A stretch of DNA of 13,490 nucleotides, taken from the NCBI GenBank assembly GCA_031267205.1, contig JAIRZN010000108.1:1-13490 (forward strand). Reading direction: 5' to 3'. Source of the stretch: Tannerellaceae bacterium (GTDB lineage Bacteria; Bacteroidota; Bacteroidia; Bacteroidales; Tannerellaceae). Position 1 is the stretch's first letter; each line of letters begins with the position of its first letter. The translations under genes were made by a program, and so were the position numbers. Shown one piece after another: positions 6,808-13,490 of the stretch. The notes under the pieces were generated by a model that saw only the letters and a list, made by a program, of their open reading frames with translations, did no database searches and was not told the DNA's origin.

Positions 6808-7656
6808 ATGAACGAAACTGTTGCCTACATAAACGATTCGCTGAAGGGCCTTTATTCCCGGGACGAAATACGGAACTTCATCCGCCTTATTATGGAGCAC
6901 GTCTGCGATCTCAAACCTTACAGGCTCCTGGCGGGCAAAGGTAGGGAATTATCCGCCACCGAAAAACGCGCCGTACACGATGCCGTAGAACGCCTGAAAC
7001 AATGGGAACCTGTGCAGTACGTTCTGGGAGAAACGCTGTTCTACGGATTGCCTTTCCGCGTTGACGGGCGGGCGCTGATTCCACGGCCCGAAACGGAAGA
7101 GCTTGTCGACCTTATCGTCAAAGACTGTTCCGGGCGCAAGGCGAAAATATTGGATGTAGGCGCCGGAAGCGGATGTATCGCCGTTGCACTTGCCCGAAGC
7201 CTGCCGTATTCGGAACTGACGGCCGTCGACTTGTCGGAGGACGCATTGTGCCTGGCTAAGGAAAACGCCGCTATGAATAACGTACAAGTCTCATTTGTCG
7301 TAACCGACATACTCTCCCCCGTCCGGTCTCAAAGGGAGATACCCGGAACCTTCGATGTTATCGTAAGCAATCCCCCATACGTGATGGAGCATGAGAAGGC
7401 GGATATGGAGAAGAACGTGCTCCTGTACGAGCCGCCACGCGCGCTCTTTGTCGCCGACGACGACCCGCTGGCGTTTTACCGCGCAATAGCCCGCCTGTCG
7501 ACCGTCAAGTTGGACGCGGGGGGGGCGTTATACTTCGAGATAAACTCGCAGCTCGGAAAAGAAACGGCCGCAGCGCTGTCCTGCGAAGGCTACGGCAATA
7601 TTGAAATAATGACCGACCTGCGGGGAAAAGACCGTATAATAAAAGCCTCAAGATGA
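6808..7656 (+). CDS. prmC: Peptide chain release factor N5-glutamine methyltransferase
   Basis: PrmC (HemK) methylates the glutamine of the GGQ motif in release factors RF1 and RF2, using S-adenosylmethionine, in the cytoplasm. The 282-residue product has the N-terminal helical release-factor-binding domain (about residues 1-75, including EPVQYVLGETLFYGLPF). The methyltransferase domain follows, with IPRPETEELV, the SAM loop DVGAGSGCIAVAL from Asp116, and the catalytic NPPY at residues 188-191. The C-terminal part has LYEPPRALFVADDDPLAFYR and KDRII, as is usual. ATG 6808 is chosen over TTG 6787 because the latter lies inside the promoter. The stop overlaps the recX start (ATGA at 7653-7656), so the two are translationally coupled. 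Confidence 0.93.
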   Translation: MNETVAYINDSLKGLYSRDEIRNFIRLIMEHVCDLKPYRLLAGKGRELSATEKRAVHDAVERLKQWEPVQYVLGETLFYGLPFRVDGRALIPRPETEELVDLIVKDCSGRKAKILDVGAGSGCIAVALARSLPYSELTAVDLSEDALCLAKENAAMNNVQVSFVVTDILSPVRSQREIPGTFDVIVSNPPYVMEHEKADMEKNVLLYEPPRALFVADDDPLAFYRAIARLSTVKLDAGGALYFEINSQLGKETAAALSCEGYGNIEIMTDLRGKDRIIKASR

Positions 7657-8123
7657 AACCTGCTAACGAATCGGAAATGCTGAACCGCATGGCGGCTTAT
7701 TGCTCGGCAGTCGAAAGGTGCGTCTCGGACGTGCGGAAAAAGGTAGCGGACGCCGGCTTGACGGCTGAAGCCGGAGAGCGCATAACGGCAGCTCTGCTCA
7801 AGGCAAAGTTCATCGACGAGCAACGCTTTGCACGCAGCTTTGTTCACGATAAACTGCGCCTCAACAATTGGGGACGCATCAAGATAGCTTACGAGTTGCG
7901 TTGCAGGAATATCCCTCCGGACATATGCAGCGACGCCCTGGGGGAAATAGACGAACAGGACTATATGTCTATCCTGCTCTCTGTGCTGGAGAAAAAGAAG
8001 AAAAGCCTACACAGGGAAAACGAACGCGAAGCCTTCGCCAAACTCCTTCGCTTTGCCGCAGGACGCGGCTTTGAAAACAGCGAAACCGTCCGCTGCCTGA
8101 ACCAATTATTCCGGTCAACATGA
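7653..8123 (+). CDS. recX: RecX-family regulatory protein
   Basis: RecX proteins bind RecA filaments and limit or remodel recombinase activity. The 156-residue product is all-helical, with the three-helix repeats of the family: AYCSAVERCVSDVRKKVADAGL (first), LKAKFIDEQRFARSFVHDKL followed by NWGRIKIAYELRCRNIP (second, the best conserved part), and the C-terminal AFAKLLRFAAGRGFENSETVRCLNQL (third). Length is typical of Bacteroidetes members (about 150-160). It overlaps prmC by four bases. In many Bacteroides genomes, as far as I recall, pyrE lies next to recX; here no pyrE follows, only about 230 bp of non-coding DNA before tRNA-Glu. Confidence 0.88.
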   Translation: MKPANESEMLNRMAAYCSAVERCVSDVRKKVADAGLTAEAGERITAALLKAKFIDEQRFARSFVHDKLRLNNWGRIKIAYELRCRNIPPDICSDALGEIDEQDYMSILLSVLEKKKKSLHRENEREAFAKLLRFAAGRGFENSETVRCLNQLFRST

Positions 8124-8265
8124 AGACCGAGCGCCGGCCTGACAACAAAGCCGGCTCCCAAATGCATATGCAAGCCTTTAGACGACCCGCCTGTCAATAC
8201 AGTCGTAAAATTGAGGCTCTAATTTCGTTGGGTATAGCTCCTTCCGGTTTTTTTCATGAAAATGT

Positions 8266-8296
8266 TTTGGTAGTTTGCATGATTAATTTATCTTTG
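8266..8296 (+). promoter_or_regulatory. Promoter of tRNA-Glu and rpsT
   Basis: TTTG (8266-8269), a 19-nt spacer and TATCTTTG (8289-8296) give the best consensus Bacteroidetes promoter in the window, as expected for a stable-RNA and ribosomal-protein unit. Transcription would begin at about 8302-8304, some 48 nt before the tRNA. Confidence 0.75.
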
Positions 8297-8297
8297 C

Positions 8298-8334
8298 ACC
8301 GCGTTTGAGGAAAGGCGATTCCCCGTAACGCGGT
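8298..8334 (+). promoter_or_regulatory. Inverted repeat at the transcription start of the tRNA-Glu/rpsT unit
   Basis: ACCGCGTT (8298-8305) and AACGCGGT (8327-8334) form a perfect 8-bp inverted repeat, with a nested imperfect pairing GAGGAA/TTCCCC in the loop. It starts 1 nt after the -7 box, so it spans the expected start site. If the transcript begins near 8298 it would fold as a 5' leader hairpin; if it begins later, only the inner helix would form and the repeat might be a DNA site. The role is unknown. Confidence 0.5.
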
Positions 8335-8350
8335 AATCAGTTTACATGTT

Positions 8351-8422
8351 GGCCCATTCGTCTATCGGTTAGGACGTAAGATTTTCATTCTTGAAAGAGG
8401 GGTTCGATTCCCCTATGGGCTA
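8351..8422 (+). tRNA. tRNA-Glu (anticodon UUC)
   Basis: A full cloverleaf folds. The acceptor arms are GGCCCAT and ATGGGCT (one G-U at the end), and the D arm contains TCGGTTAG. The anticodon arm is TAAGA-TTTTCAT-TCTTG with anticodon TTC, and the T arm is AGGGG-TTCGATT-CCCCT; the discriminator base is A at 8422. The following bases are CGA, so the 3' CCA is not encoded and must be added after transcription. rpsT starts 29 nt downstream with no promoter between, so the tRNA is probably cut from a shared transcript. Confidence 0.96.
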
Positions 8423-8451
8423 CGAAATTAATTAAAAAGACAGCTTAAAAA

Positions 8452-8715
8452 ATGGCAAATCACAAATCGGCGCTTAAAAGAATCAGACAGTCGGACGTAA
8501 GACGCCTGCACAACAGGTATTACGCCAAAACGGCGAGAAATGCAGTTAAGAGCTTGCGCGCGACTGAAGAAAAAAGCGAAGCGCAGGCTTTATATCCGAA
8601 AGTATGCTCCATGTTGGACAAACTTGCTAAGAGGAACGTTATACACAAAAACAAAGCCTCCAATCTGAAGTCTAAATTAGCCAAACACGTTAAAGCCCTC
8701 ACAAAGGCGGGCTGA
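8452..8715 (+). CDS. rpsT: 30S ribosomal protein S20
   Basis: S20 binds 16S rRNA early in 30S subunit assembly. The 87-residue, lysine- and arginine-rich protein begins MANHKSALKRIRQSDVRRLH, which is characteristic of S20 (the family start is MANxKSAxKRxR). It has the expected helical body, ending in LAKHVKALTKAG. Length is normal (about 84-90). It is cotranscribed with the upstream tRNA-Glu from the promoter at 8266-8296 and followed by a terminator at 8743-8778. Confidence 0.97.
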   Translation: MANHKSALKRIRQSDVRRLHNRYYAKTARNAVKSLRATEEKSEAQALYPKVCSMLDKLAKRNVIHKNKASNLKSKLAKHVKALTKAG

Positions 8716-8742
8716 GTGTTTTCATGTTCTTATCCTATACGG

Positions 8743-8778
8743 GGGGGTCGCAGTTTATATTCGCAATCCCCTTTTTTA
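8743..8778 (+). terminator. Intrinsic terminator after rpsT
   Basis: The arms GGGGGTCGC (within the seven-G run 8741-8747 and on to 8751) and GCAATCCCC (8763-8771) pair with one C-A mismatch and one G-U. The loop is 11 nt and is followed at once by six T (8772-8777). This ends the tRNA-Glu/rpsT transcript and lies upstream of the trpS start. Confidence 0.7.
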
Positions 8779-8779
8779 T

Positions 8780-8787
8780 TATCTTTA
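8780..8787 (+). promoter_or_regulatory. Possible -7 box of trpS
   Basis: TATCTTTA differs from TAnnTTTG only in the last base and lies 40 nt before ATG 8827. No good -33 element is seen at the right distance. It directly abuts the terminator T run, so terminator and promoter are packed together. Confidence 0.35.
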
Positions 8788-8826
8788 TTTCCGCAATTTC
8801 GCAACCTTGTTAAAAGCTTATTTATT

Positions 8827-9813
8827 ATGGAAACAGTTTTAAGCGGCATACGCCCGACAGGAAACTTGCACCTGGGTAATTATTTCGGCGCAGTACGGAG
8901 CTTTGTGAAGCTCCAGGACGAGTACGAGTGCTTCTTCTTTATCGCCGACTGGCATTCGTTGACGACGCATCCGAGGCCTGATAACATACGCCAAAGCGTA
9001 AAAACCATCCTGGCGGAATACTTAGCCTGCGGTATCGACCCCGAAAAAGCTACCATTTACGTGCAAAGCGACGTCAGGGAGGTGGCGGAACTCTATCTTT
9101 ACCTCAATATGAACGCCTACTTGGGCGAATTGGAGCGCGTAACCTCCTTCAAGGATAAAGTGCGTAAGCAGCCCGATAATATTAACGCCGGACTCCTGAC
9201 TTATCCGTCCTTGATGGCGGCGGATATACTTATACATAAAGCCAACCGGGTGCCCGTAGGCAAAGACCAGGAACAGAATATGGAAATGGCGCGTAAATTC
9301 GCCAGGCGCTTCAATACTATATACGGAGTGGAGTATTTCCCCGAACCGGCTTCCTTCCACCTCGCGGACAGGGCGGTTAAAGTGCCGGGGTTGGACGGCT
9401 CGGGCAAAATGGGAAAGAGCGAAGGCAATGCCATCTATCTAATTGACGACGAGAAGACGATACGCAAAAAAGTAATGAAGGCCGTGACCGACTCCGGCCC
9501 TACTATCCCCAACGCCGAAAAGCCGGAGCCTGTCGCCAACTTGTTTGCAATGATGGAAATAGTCTCGACAAAAGATACATATGATCATTTCAACGATAAA
9601 TACAACGCCTGCGAAATACGTTACGGCGATCTCAAAAAACAACTCGCCGAGGATATAAACGCCTTCTGCGCACCCATTCGCAAACGTATAGCGGACATAA
9701 CCGCCGACGACGCCTACATAGACAAAGTCGCCCGTACAGGCGCGGACAAGGCCTCCGAAAACGCCGCACATACCATCAACGATGTGCGCCGTATCATCGG
9801 TTTCCGCCCCTGA
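8827..9813 (+). CDS. trpS: Tryptophan--tRNA ligase
   Basis: TrpRS charges tRNA-Trp with tryptophan using ATP. The 328-residue product is a class Ic synthetase: METVLSGIRPTGNLHLGNYFG gives the HIGH-type signature (here NLHLGN), followed by FFFIADWHSLTTH, a tryptophan-pocket region. YPSLMAADILIHKANRVPVG, KDQEQNMEMARKFARRFN and the KMSKS-type loop KMGKSEGN (from Lys194) are all standard. Length is normal (about 325-335). The frame is open upstream to 8716, but ATG 8827 is chosen: the extension would run through the rpsT terminator and has no resemblance to TrpRS. It ends 15 bp before the stop of the convergent TolC-type gene. Confidence 0.96.
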   Translation: METVLSGIRPTGNLHLGNYFGAVRSFVKLQDEYECFFFIADWHSLTTHPRPDNIRQSVKTILAEYLACGIDPEKATIYVQSDVREVAELYLYLNMNAYLGELERVTSFKDKVRKQPDNINAGLLTYPSLMAADILIHKANRVPVGKDQEQNMEMARKFARRFNTIYGVEYFPEPASFHLADRAVKVPGLDGSGKMGKSEGNAIYLIDDEKTIRKKVMKAVTDSGPTIPNAEKPEPVANLFAMMEIVSTKDTYDHFNDKYNACEIRYGDLKKQLAEDINAFCAPIRKRIADITADDAYIDKVARTGADKASENAAHTINDVRRIIGFRP

Positions 9814-9828
9814 TACGGGCTTAAATCA

Positions 9829-11181
9829 TCAGAGCGCTATCGCTTTCCCGTTATAAAAATCCAATATCTTGGTGCGGAAAATGAAATCGTACTTGGCCTG
9901 CGCCTGCTCCGACAGGCTCTGGGCGTATTTCGTCTTCGATTCATTGTATTCAAACACCGTACTCCTGCCGGTTGCATAACGTTCTTCGGCGTACTTGAAC
10001 GCTTCGCGGCCGGCTTCTACCGACCTGGCGGAGGCGGCGTACTTCTCTTGCGCCGAGGCGGCGTTGAAGTAGGCTTGCTGTATTTCTTTGTAGAGGGCTT
10101 TCTTGGCGTTCTCCATCGTCAGCTCTTGCGAGTGTATGGCTACGCGGGCCGAGCGCACGCTGTTGCGCACTTCAAAGCGGTTGAAGATGGGGATGTTGAG
10201 GCTTAGGCCGATCGTCTTGCGCTCGTTCTGCCGTAGCTGGTCGCTGAAACCTATGTTCACGATGTCATCGGCTCCGGAGTAGTGGTAATAACCGTTGCTA
10301 TAACTCAAGTTCAGGCTCAACTGGGGGTAGTAGCCGGCTTCGGCCACCTTGAGCATCTTTTTGCGGCTGTCTAAAAGCAATTCCTGTTCCTTTATCTGGG
10401 GCTTGACCGTCACGGCGTTGTGGTAGATCATGTCGGGCGGGAGGAGGCTCTCCACGTTCTCGGCCGACGGGTCGGGGAGCGCGGGGACGGCTATATCAAA
10501 TTCTGCGCCGCTACGCTCAAGCTCCAGAAGCTGCGCTAAGTTCAGGAGGGCCAGCTTGACGTTGTTGCGGGCTTCCGTTCGCGTGACTTCGTCCTTGGCT
10601 AACTGGGCCTTTATGTCGTAGAGCTGCGACAGGGGTACCTTGCCGGCGTTGACTAAGGCTTCGGTCCTGACGGCCTGCTCGCCGGTCAGGGAGATCTGCA
10701 ACTCGGCGATCGTTAGTATTTCCTTATTATATAAGGCTTGCAGGTAATAGGACGCCACGCCGACGGTCAGATCTTCCTTTGCCTTATTGAGGGATTCGAC
10801 GGCGGCCTGGAGGTTCAGCCTCCGGGCGGCCAGTGTATTGGGTATCTTGAAGCCGTCGAAGACGGGCATGCTTGCTTGTATGTAGGCCGATGAGTTGGCG
10901 GAGTTCCTGTCTACGATGACGCCGTCTTTCGAGGGCGAACGGCCGAAGTCGAAGTTTTGACCAAGCCCGGCGTTCAGGCTGGGCAGCCAACTGTTCGAGG
11001 CTGTGTTCATGTCTATCTCGCGCGACTCTTGTTCGAGCTGTCCTTGCTTGAGGTCGATGTTGTTCTCCGTCGCATGGAGGATACACTCCTCCAGCGTCCA
11101 CAGCTTCGGCTGGGTTTGCGCTACGGCCGCTATGCAGAGGCTGAGGCCGAGGACGGGCAGGTATATGTTCATTCGTTTCAT
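9829..11181 (-). CDS. TolC-family outer membrane efflux protein
   Basis: The 450-residue product is the outer-membrane channel of a tripartite export system. A signal peptide (about residues 1-21, ending AAVAQ) precedes LWTLEECILHATENNIDL, the usual start of the mature TolC fold. Two homologous helical/beta repeats follow, at about residues 30-215 and 235-440. Family motifs include SWLPSLNAGLGQNFDFGRS, ASMPVFDGFKIPNTLAARR, ISFV-like IGLSLNIPIFNRFEVRNSVRSA and the late YAEERYATGRSTVFEYNESKTKYAQS. Length is typical of Bacteroidetes members (about 440-460). It is the last gene of the operon, 23 bp after the adaptor gene, and is convergent with trpS. The transported compound is unknown. Confidence 0.92.
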   Translation of the reverse strand: MKRMNIYLPVLGLSLCIAAVAQTQPKLWTLEECILHATENNIDLKQGQLEQESREIDMNTASNSWLPSLNAGLGQNFDFGRSPSKDGVIVDRNSANSSAYIQASMPVFDGFKIPNTLAARRLNLQAAVESLNKAKEDLTVGVASYYLQALYNKEILTIAELQISLTGEQAVRTEALVNAGKVPLSQLYDIKAQLAKDEVTRTEARNNVKLALLNLAQLLELERSGAEFDIAVPALPDPSAENVESLLPPDMIYHNAVTVKPQIKEQELLLDSRKKMLKVAEAGYYPQLSLNLSYSNGYYHYSGADDIVNIGFSDQLRQNERKTIGLSLNIPIFNRFEVRNSVRSARVAIHSQELTMENAKKALYKEIQQAYFNAASAQEKYAASARSVEAGREAFKYAEERYATGRSTVFEYNESKTKYAQSLSEQAQAKYDFIFRTKILDFYNGKAIAL

Positions 11182-11204
11182 CTCTTGTTCTTTATTGGTT
11201 TATC

Positions 11205-12326
11205 CTATTTCTTGTCCGGGTCGACGGCGGCTCCGCGTATCTTGTCGCTGCCGGCCAGGCCTTCCTTTATCTCGACCTTTATACCGTCGGAGAGGCCTGT
11301 AACTACGTGATGACGCTCGAAGATCTGTTCGGGTTTCTCTTGCTTGACTATCTGCACGAAGGCGGAATCGCCGTGAAACTCTACGGCGCTTTCGGGTATG
11401 GTCAGCACATCTTCGACGCGCTTCAGGACTATCTCGGCGTTCGCGCTATACCCGGCGCGTATGAAGGCGTCGTTGGGTATGTTCACCGCTGCCTTGATCT
11501 CGAACTGTATCGCTCCGTTCTTGTCTACGCCCTTCGGCGAGACGTATTCCAGCGTGGCGTCGAACACGCGGCTTTCCATAGCTCCTATCGTCAGCTTGAT
11601 GTCCATTCCTTCGTGGATGCGGCCTATCTCGGTCTCGTCGACGTTGCCGCGGAAAATCATGTCGTTCATGTCGGCTACGGAGGCTATCGTCGTCCCGTCG
11701 TTGAAGTTGTTCGACTGTATGACGGAGTTGCCGACTTTGACCGGGACATCGAGTATCATGCCCGTGATGGTGCTGCGTATCTGCGTTGTACTGGCCACTT
11801 TGGAGTTGCGGGTGATGCCGTCGCGTATGATCTCAAGCGCGTTCTCGGCGTTGGCGAGCTCTTCGCGGGCCTTGAGGTAATTGGCGTTCGAGACGTTAAA
11901 CTCTTCCTTCGAGACGACGCCTTGCCCGAACAGGGCCTCGTCGCGGCGGTAGGTCTCCTCCACTTGCTTCAGGGTGATGCCTGCTACGTTGACGCGCGAC
12001 TCTGCGCTGTTGAGCTGTACCATTTCCGGTATTACTTTTATATGCGCCAGTATCTCGCCTTCCTTCACCATCTGTCCGGCTTCTTTGCCGAGGTTGGATA
12101 TGATGCCGGATATTTGCGGTTTGATGAGAACTTCGTAGCGCGGCTCGACGCTGCCTGTTGCGACGGTCTTCGTCTCTACCGTATCGCGCGACGGCGTCAG
12201 TATTTCGTAGACGGTGACGACCGGCTGCGCTTTTTTCCATAGGAAATAGAAGGTTCCTAATACGGCTGCTCCGACAAGCGCCAGAAGGGTGGTGCGGAGG
12301 ATCTTTTTGAAAATACGATTCTTCAT
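11205..12326 (-). CDS. Periplasmic adaptor (MacA/HlyD-type) of an efflux pump
   Basis: The 373-residue membrane-fusion protein would link the inner-membrane permease to the TolC-type channel. One N-terminal transmembrane helix (about residues 8-29, TTLLALVGAAVLGTFYFLW) anchors it in the inner membrane. Then come the first half of the lipoyl domain (GSVEPRYEVLIKPQISGIIS and VKEGEILAHI), and the coiled-coil hairpin (about 100-170, VEETYRRDEALFGQGVVSKEEF). The second lipoyl half follows with STITGMILDVPVKVGNSV, then beta-barrel and membrane-proximal domains (VDETEIGRIHEGMDIKLTI, AFIRAGYSANAEIVL, VLTIPESAVEF). This matches the MacA type partnered with MacB-like ABC permeases, and the upstream gene is such a permease. 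Gaps of 44 and 23 bp to its neighbours fit one operon. Confidence 0.92.
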   Translation of the reverse strand: MKNRIFKKILRTTLLALVGAAVLGTFYFLWKKAQPVVTVYEILTPSRDTVETKTVATGSVEPRYEVLIKPQISGIISNLGKEAGQMVKEGEILAHIKVIPEMVQLNSAESRVNVAGITLKQVEETYRRDEALFGQGVVSKEEFNVSNANYLKAREELANAENALEIIRDGITRNSKVASTTQIRSTITGMILDVPVKVGNSVIQSNNFNDGTTIASVADMNDMIFRGNVDETEIGRIHEGMDIKLTIGAMESRVFDATLEYVSPKGVDKNGAIQFEIKAAVNIPNDAFIRAGYSANAEIVLKRVEDVLTIPESAVEFHGDSAFVQIVKQEKPEQIFERHHVVTGLSDGIKVEIKEGLAGSDKIRGAAVDPDKK

Positions 12327-12370
12327 GATGACTTCAGTTCGTTATTATTTGTTTGATCTTATTTATTTTA

Positions 12371-13490
12371 TTACTCTTCCCGTATGGCGTCGATGGCCTT
12401 TATCTTCATCGCTCGCCAGGCGGGGATCAGGCCGGCTAATAATCCGCTCAGCAGAAGCACCACTGTGGCGGCGATGGCCGTGTCGATGCTTACCGACGGG
12501 TTGGCGAAGTAGATGTCGCCGGGGTTGCCGGCGGGTTGGGCCAGCAGGAGGCGGTTGACGACGTCGAGCGCGAATACGCCCAAGCATAGCCCCATCAGTC
12601 CGGCCAGCGATGTCAGCAGCAGGCTCTCGCTCATCACCTGCGAGATGATATTGAACGGTTTCGCCCCTAAGGCGCGGCGGACGCCTATCTCGCGCGTGCG
12701 CTCCTTGATTGTCACCATCATGATGTTGCTTACGCCGATGATTCCCGCTAACAAAGTGCCCATGCCGACTAACCACACGAGTATGTCGATGCCCGTGAAG
12801 AGCATGTTGAAGGTGGCGAATTGTGCGGCAAGGTTGATCACGCGCACGGCCTGCGGGTCGTTGGGCGCTATCTCGTTCTGCATCTTCAGGATTGTCTCTA
12901 CATCTTCGACGACGCGCTCAACGGGCGTTTCGGGATATATGCTTATCAGTATTAAATGTACCTGGTCGCCTCCGTTGAGCGTCTGCTGGAGCGTGCTGAA
13001 GGGAATGAGCACCGCTTCCGACATCCGCCCGTTGATGTTTATACCGGTGGCCTTGGAATTAGTCACGCCCACGACTTGGTAGTATAGCCCGTTCACGCGG
13101 AGGTATCGCCCGCAGGGGTCCTCGTCCTTGAACATCGTCCGGCTTACTTCCGTACCTATTACACAGACCTTCCGCTTCTGCTGCACGTCTATCTCGTTGA
13201 TAAGACGGCCAAAGCGGACGTTCTGCCTGTCTATCTCGAAGTATCCCGGCATTACGCCCTGCACCTGGTACGTTCCCGTCATGTTTTGATAGACCACGTT
13301 CTTCTCCCTCCGGCCTCCGCCGAAGTAGGGCGTGACGACCTCGACGCCCCTGACCTGCTCGCGGATCGTTGCAATGTCGCGGTTGCGCATGTTCCAGTAT
13401 CTACCTTTATTAAAGCCCTTGTAGGGCTCGCTGGTGCGGTCGGTTATGACGAAGATGCTATTTGTGGCGAAGCCTTCGAGGCTGCCCAGC
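12371..13490 (-). CDS. MacB/FtsX-type ABC transporter permease, 5' end outside window
   Basis: The minus-strand frame is open from the window edge to TAA 12371, giving 372 visible residues; the N-terminal helix (probably some 40 residues) is missing. The visible part starts in the periplasmic MacB-type domain with SLEGFATNSIFVITDRTSEP and KGFNKGRYW, then GVEVVTPYFGGGRREK and VCVIGTEVSRTMF, with GINING inside. Three C-terminal helices follow: DILVWLVGMGTLLAGIIGVSN, a second after the coupling-helix motif RTREIGVRRALGAKP, and a last one before GLIPAWRAMKIKAIDAIREE. No ATPase domain is present, so the nucleotide-binding subunit must be encoded elsewhere, probably upstream. The internal ATG 13390 is not the start, because family sequence continues past it. 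Together with the adaptor and TolC-type genes it forms a drug, peptide or lipid export system of unknown substrate. Confidence 0.93.
   Translation of the reverse strand, partial: LGSLEGFATNSIFVITDRTSEPYKGFNKGRYWNMRNRDIATIREQVRGVEVVTPYFGGGRREKNVVYQNMTGTYQVQGVMPGYFEIDRQNVRFGRLINEIDVQQKRKVCVIGTEVSRTMFKDEDPCGRYLRVNGLYYQVVGVTNSKATGININGRMSEAVLIPFSTLQQTLNGGDQVHLILISIYPETPVERVVEDVETILKMQNEIAPNDPQAVRVINLAAQFATFNMLFTGIDILVWLVGMGTLLAGIIGVSNIMMVTIKERTREIGVRRALGAKPFNIISQVMSESLLLTSLAGLMGLCLGVFALDVVNRLLLAQPAGNPGDIYFANPSVSIDTAIAATVVLLLSGLLAGLIPAWRAMKIKAIDAIREE

Noticed and set aside
8120..8308. 62-codon frame overlapping the recX stop by ATGA
   Set aside because: It resembles no PyrE or other known protein, runs through the tRNA-Glu/rpsT promoter, and contains inverted repeats; it is most likely a chance frame.
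8716..8826. N-terminal extension of trpS by 37 codons
   Set aside because: It would be translated through the rpsT terminator and the possible trpS promoter, and does not resemble TrpRS; METVLSGIRPTG is the normal family start.
9815..9851. Hairpin between convergent trpS and TolC-type genes
   Set aside because: ACGGG/CCCGT with a nested AGCG/CGCT can pair, but no T run follows on either strand and part of it lies in the TolC-type coding sequence; support as a terminator is too weak.
11307..12242. 311-codon plus-strand open frame
   Set aside because: It is antisense to the adaptor gene, which has full family support; the open antisense frame is explained by codon bias in GC-rich coding DNA.

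Overview
The window looks like chromosomal DNA from a member of the Bacteroidales (Bacteroidota); genus cannot be fixed from sequence alone. Three things support this: a two-gene Mfa1/Mfa2-type (type V pilus) fimbrial locus, repeated promoter -7 boxes of the Bacteroidetes sigma form TAnnTTTG (TATATTTG or TATCTTTG), and the block prmC-recX next to ribD plus tRNA-Glu-rpsT, all typical of that order. No mobile element, CRISPR array or phage gene was seen.

Left part (1-4611, AT-richer, all genes on the minus strand). Reading in the direction of transcription: a long leader containing a possible 40-codon leader ORF; an Mfa1-family fimbrial shaft lipoprotein (3930-2395); a hairpin with a U-rich tail; an Mfa2/FimB-family anchor lipoprotein (2278-1340); then, from its own strong promoter, a LysE-family exporter (1227-589) and a CBM9-like (DOMON-type) protein that runs off the window edge (575-1). 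The locus carries shaft and anchor only; no tip subunits (Mfa3-5 type) or recombinase lie next to it in the window.

Middle (4612-8123). A MalY/PatB-type PLP C-S lyase (plus strand) is convergent with ribD (minus strand), and the two overlap by 9 bp at their 3' ends. Base composition shifts visibly to GC-richer at this junction. ribD (riboflavin synthesis) is divergent from prmC (release-factor glutamine methyltransferase), with promoter elements packed into about 36 bp. prmC overlaps recX (RecA modulator) by an ATGA junction.

Right part (8124-13490). A consensus promoter drives tRNA-Glu(UUC) and rpsT (ribosomal protein S20), closed by an intrinsic terminator; then comes trpS (tryptophanyl-tRNA synthetase). 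Convergent to trpS is a tripartite efflux operon on the minus strand: a MacB-type ABC permease (5' end outside the window), a periplasmic adaptor (MacA/HlyD type) and a TolC-type outer membrane protein.

Most of this is ordinary housekeeping and envelope biology. The places most worth a second look are the fimbrial control region (leader ORF, non-canonical promoter, shaft/anchor hairpin, tandem repeat over the shaft stop codon), the 680-bp intergenic stretch with an unexplained 179-codon open frame, and the shortened RibD tail at the convergent overlap. I see no convincing evidence for a wholly new multi-gene system.
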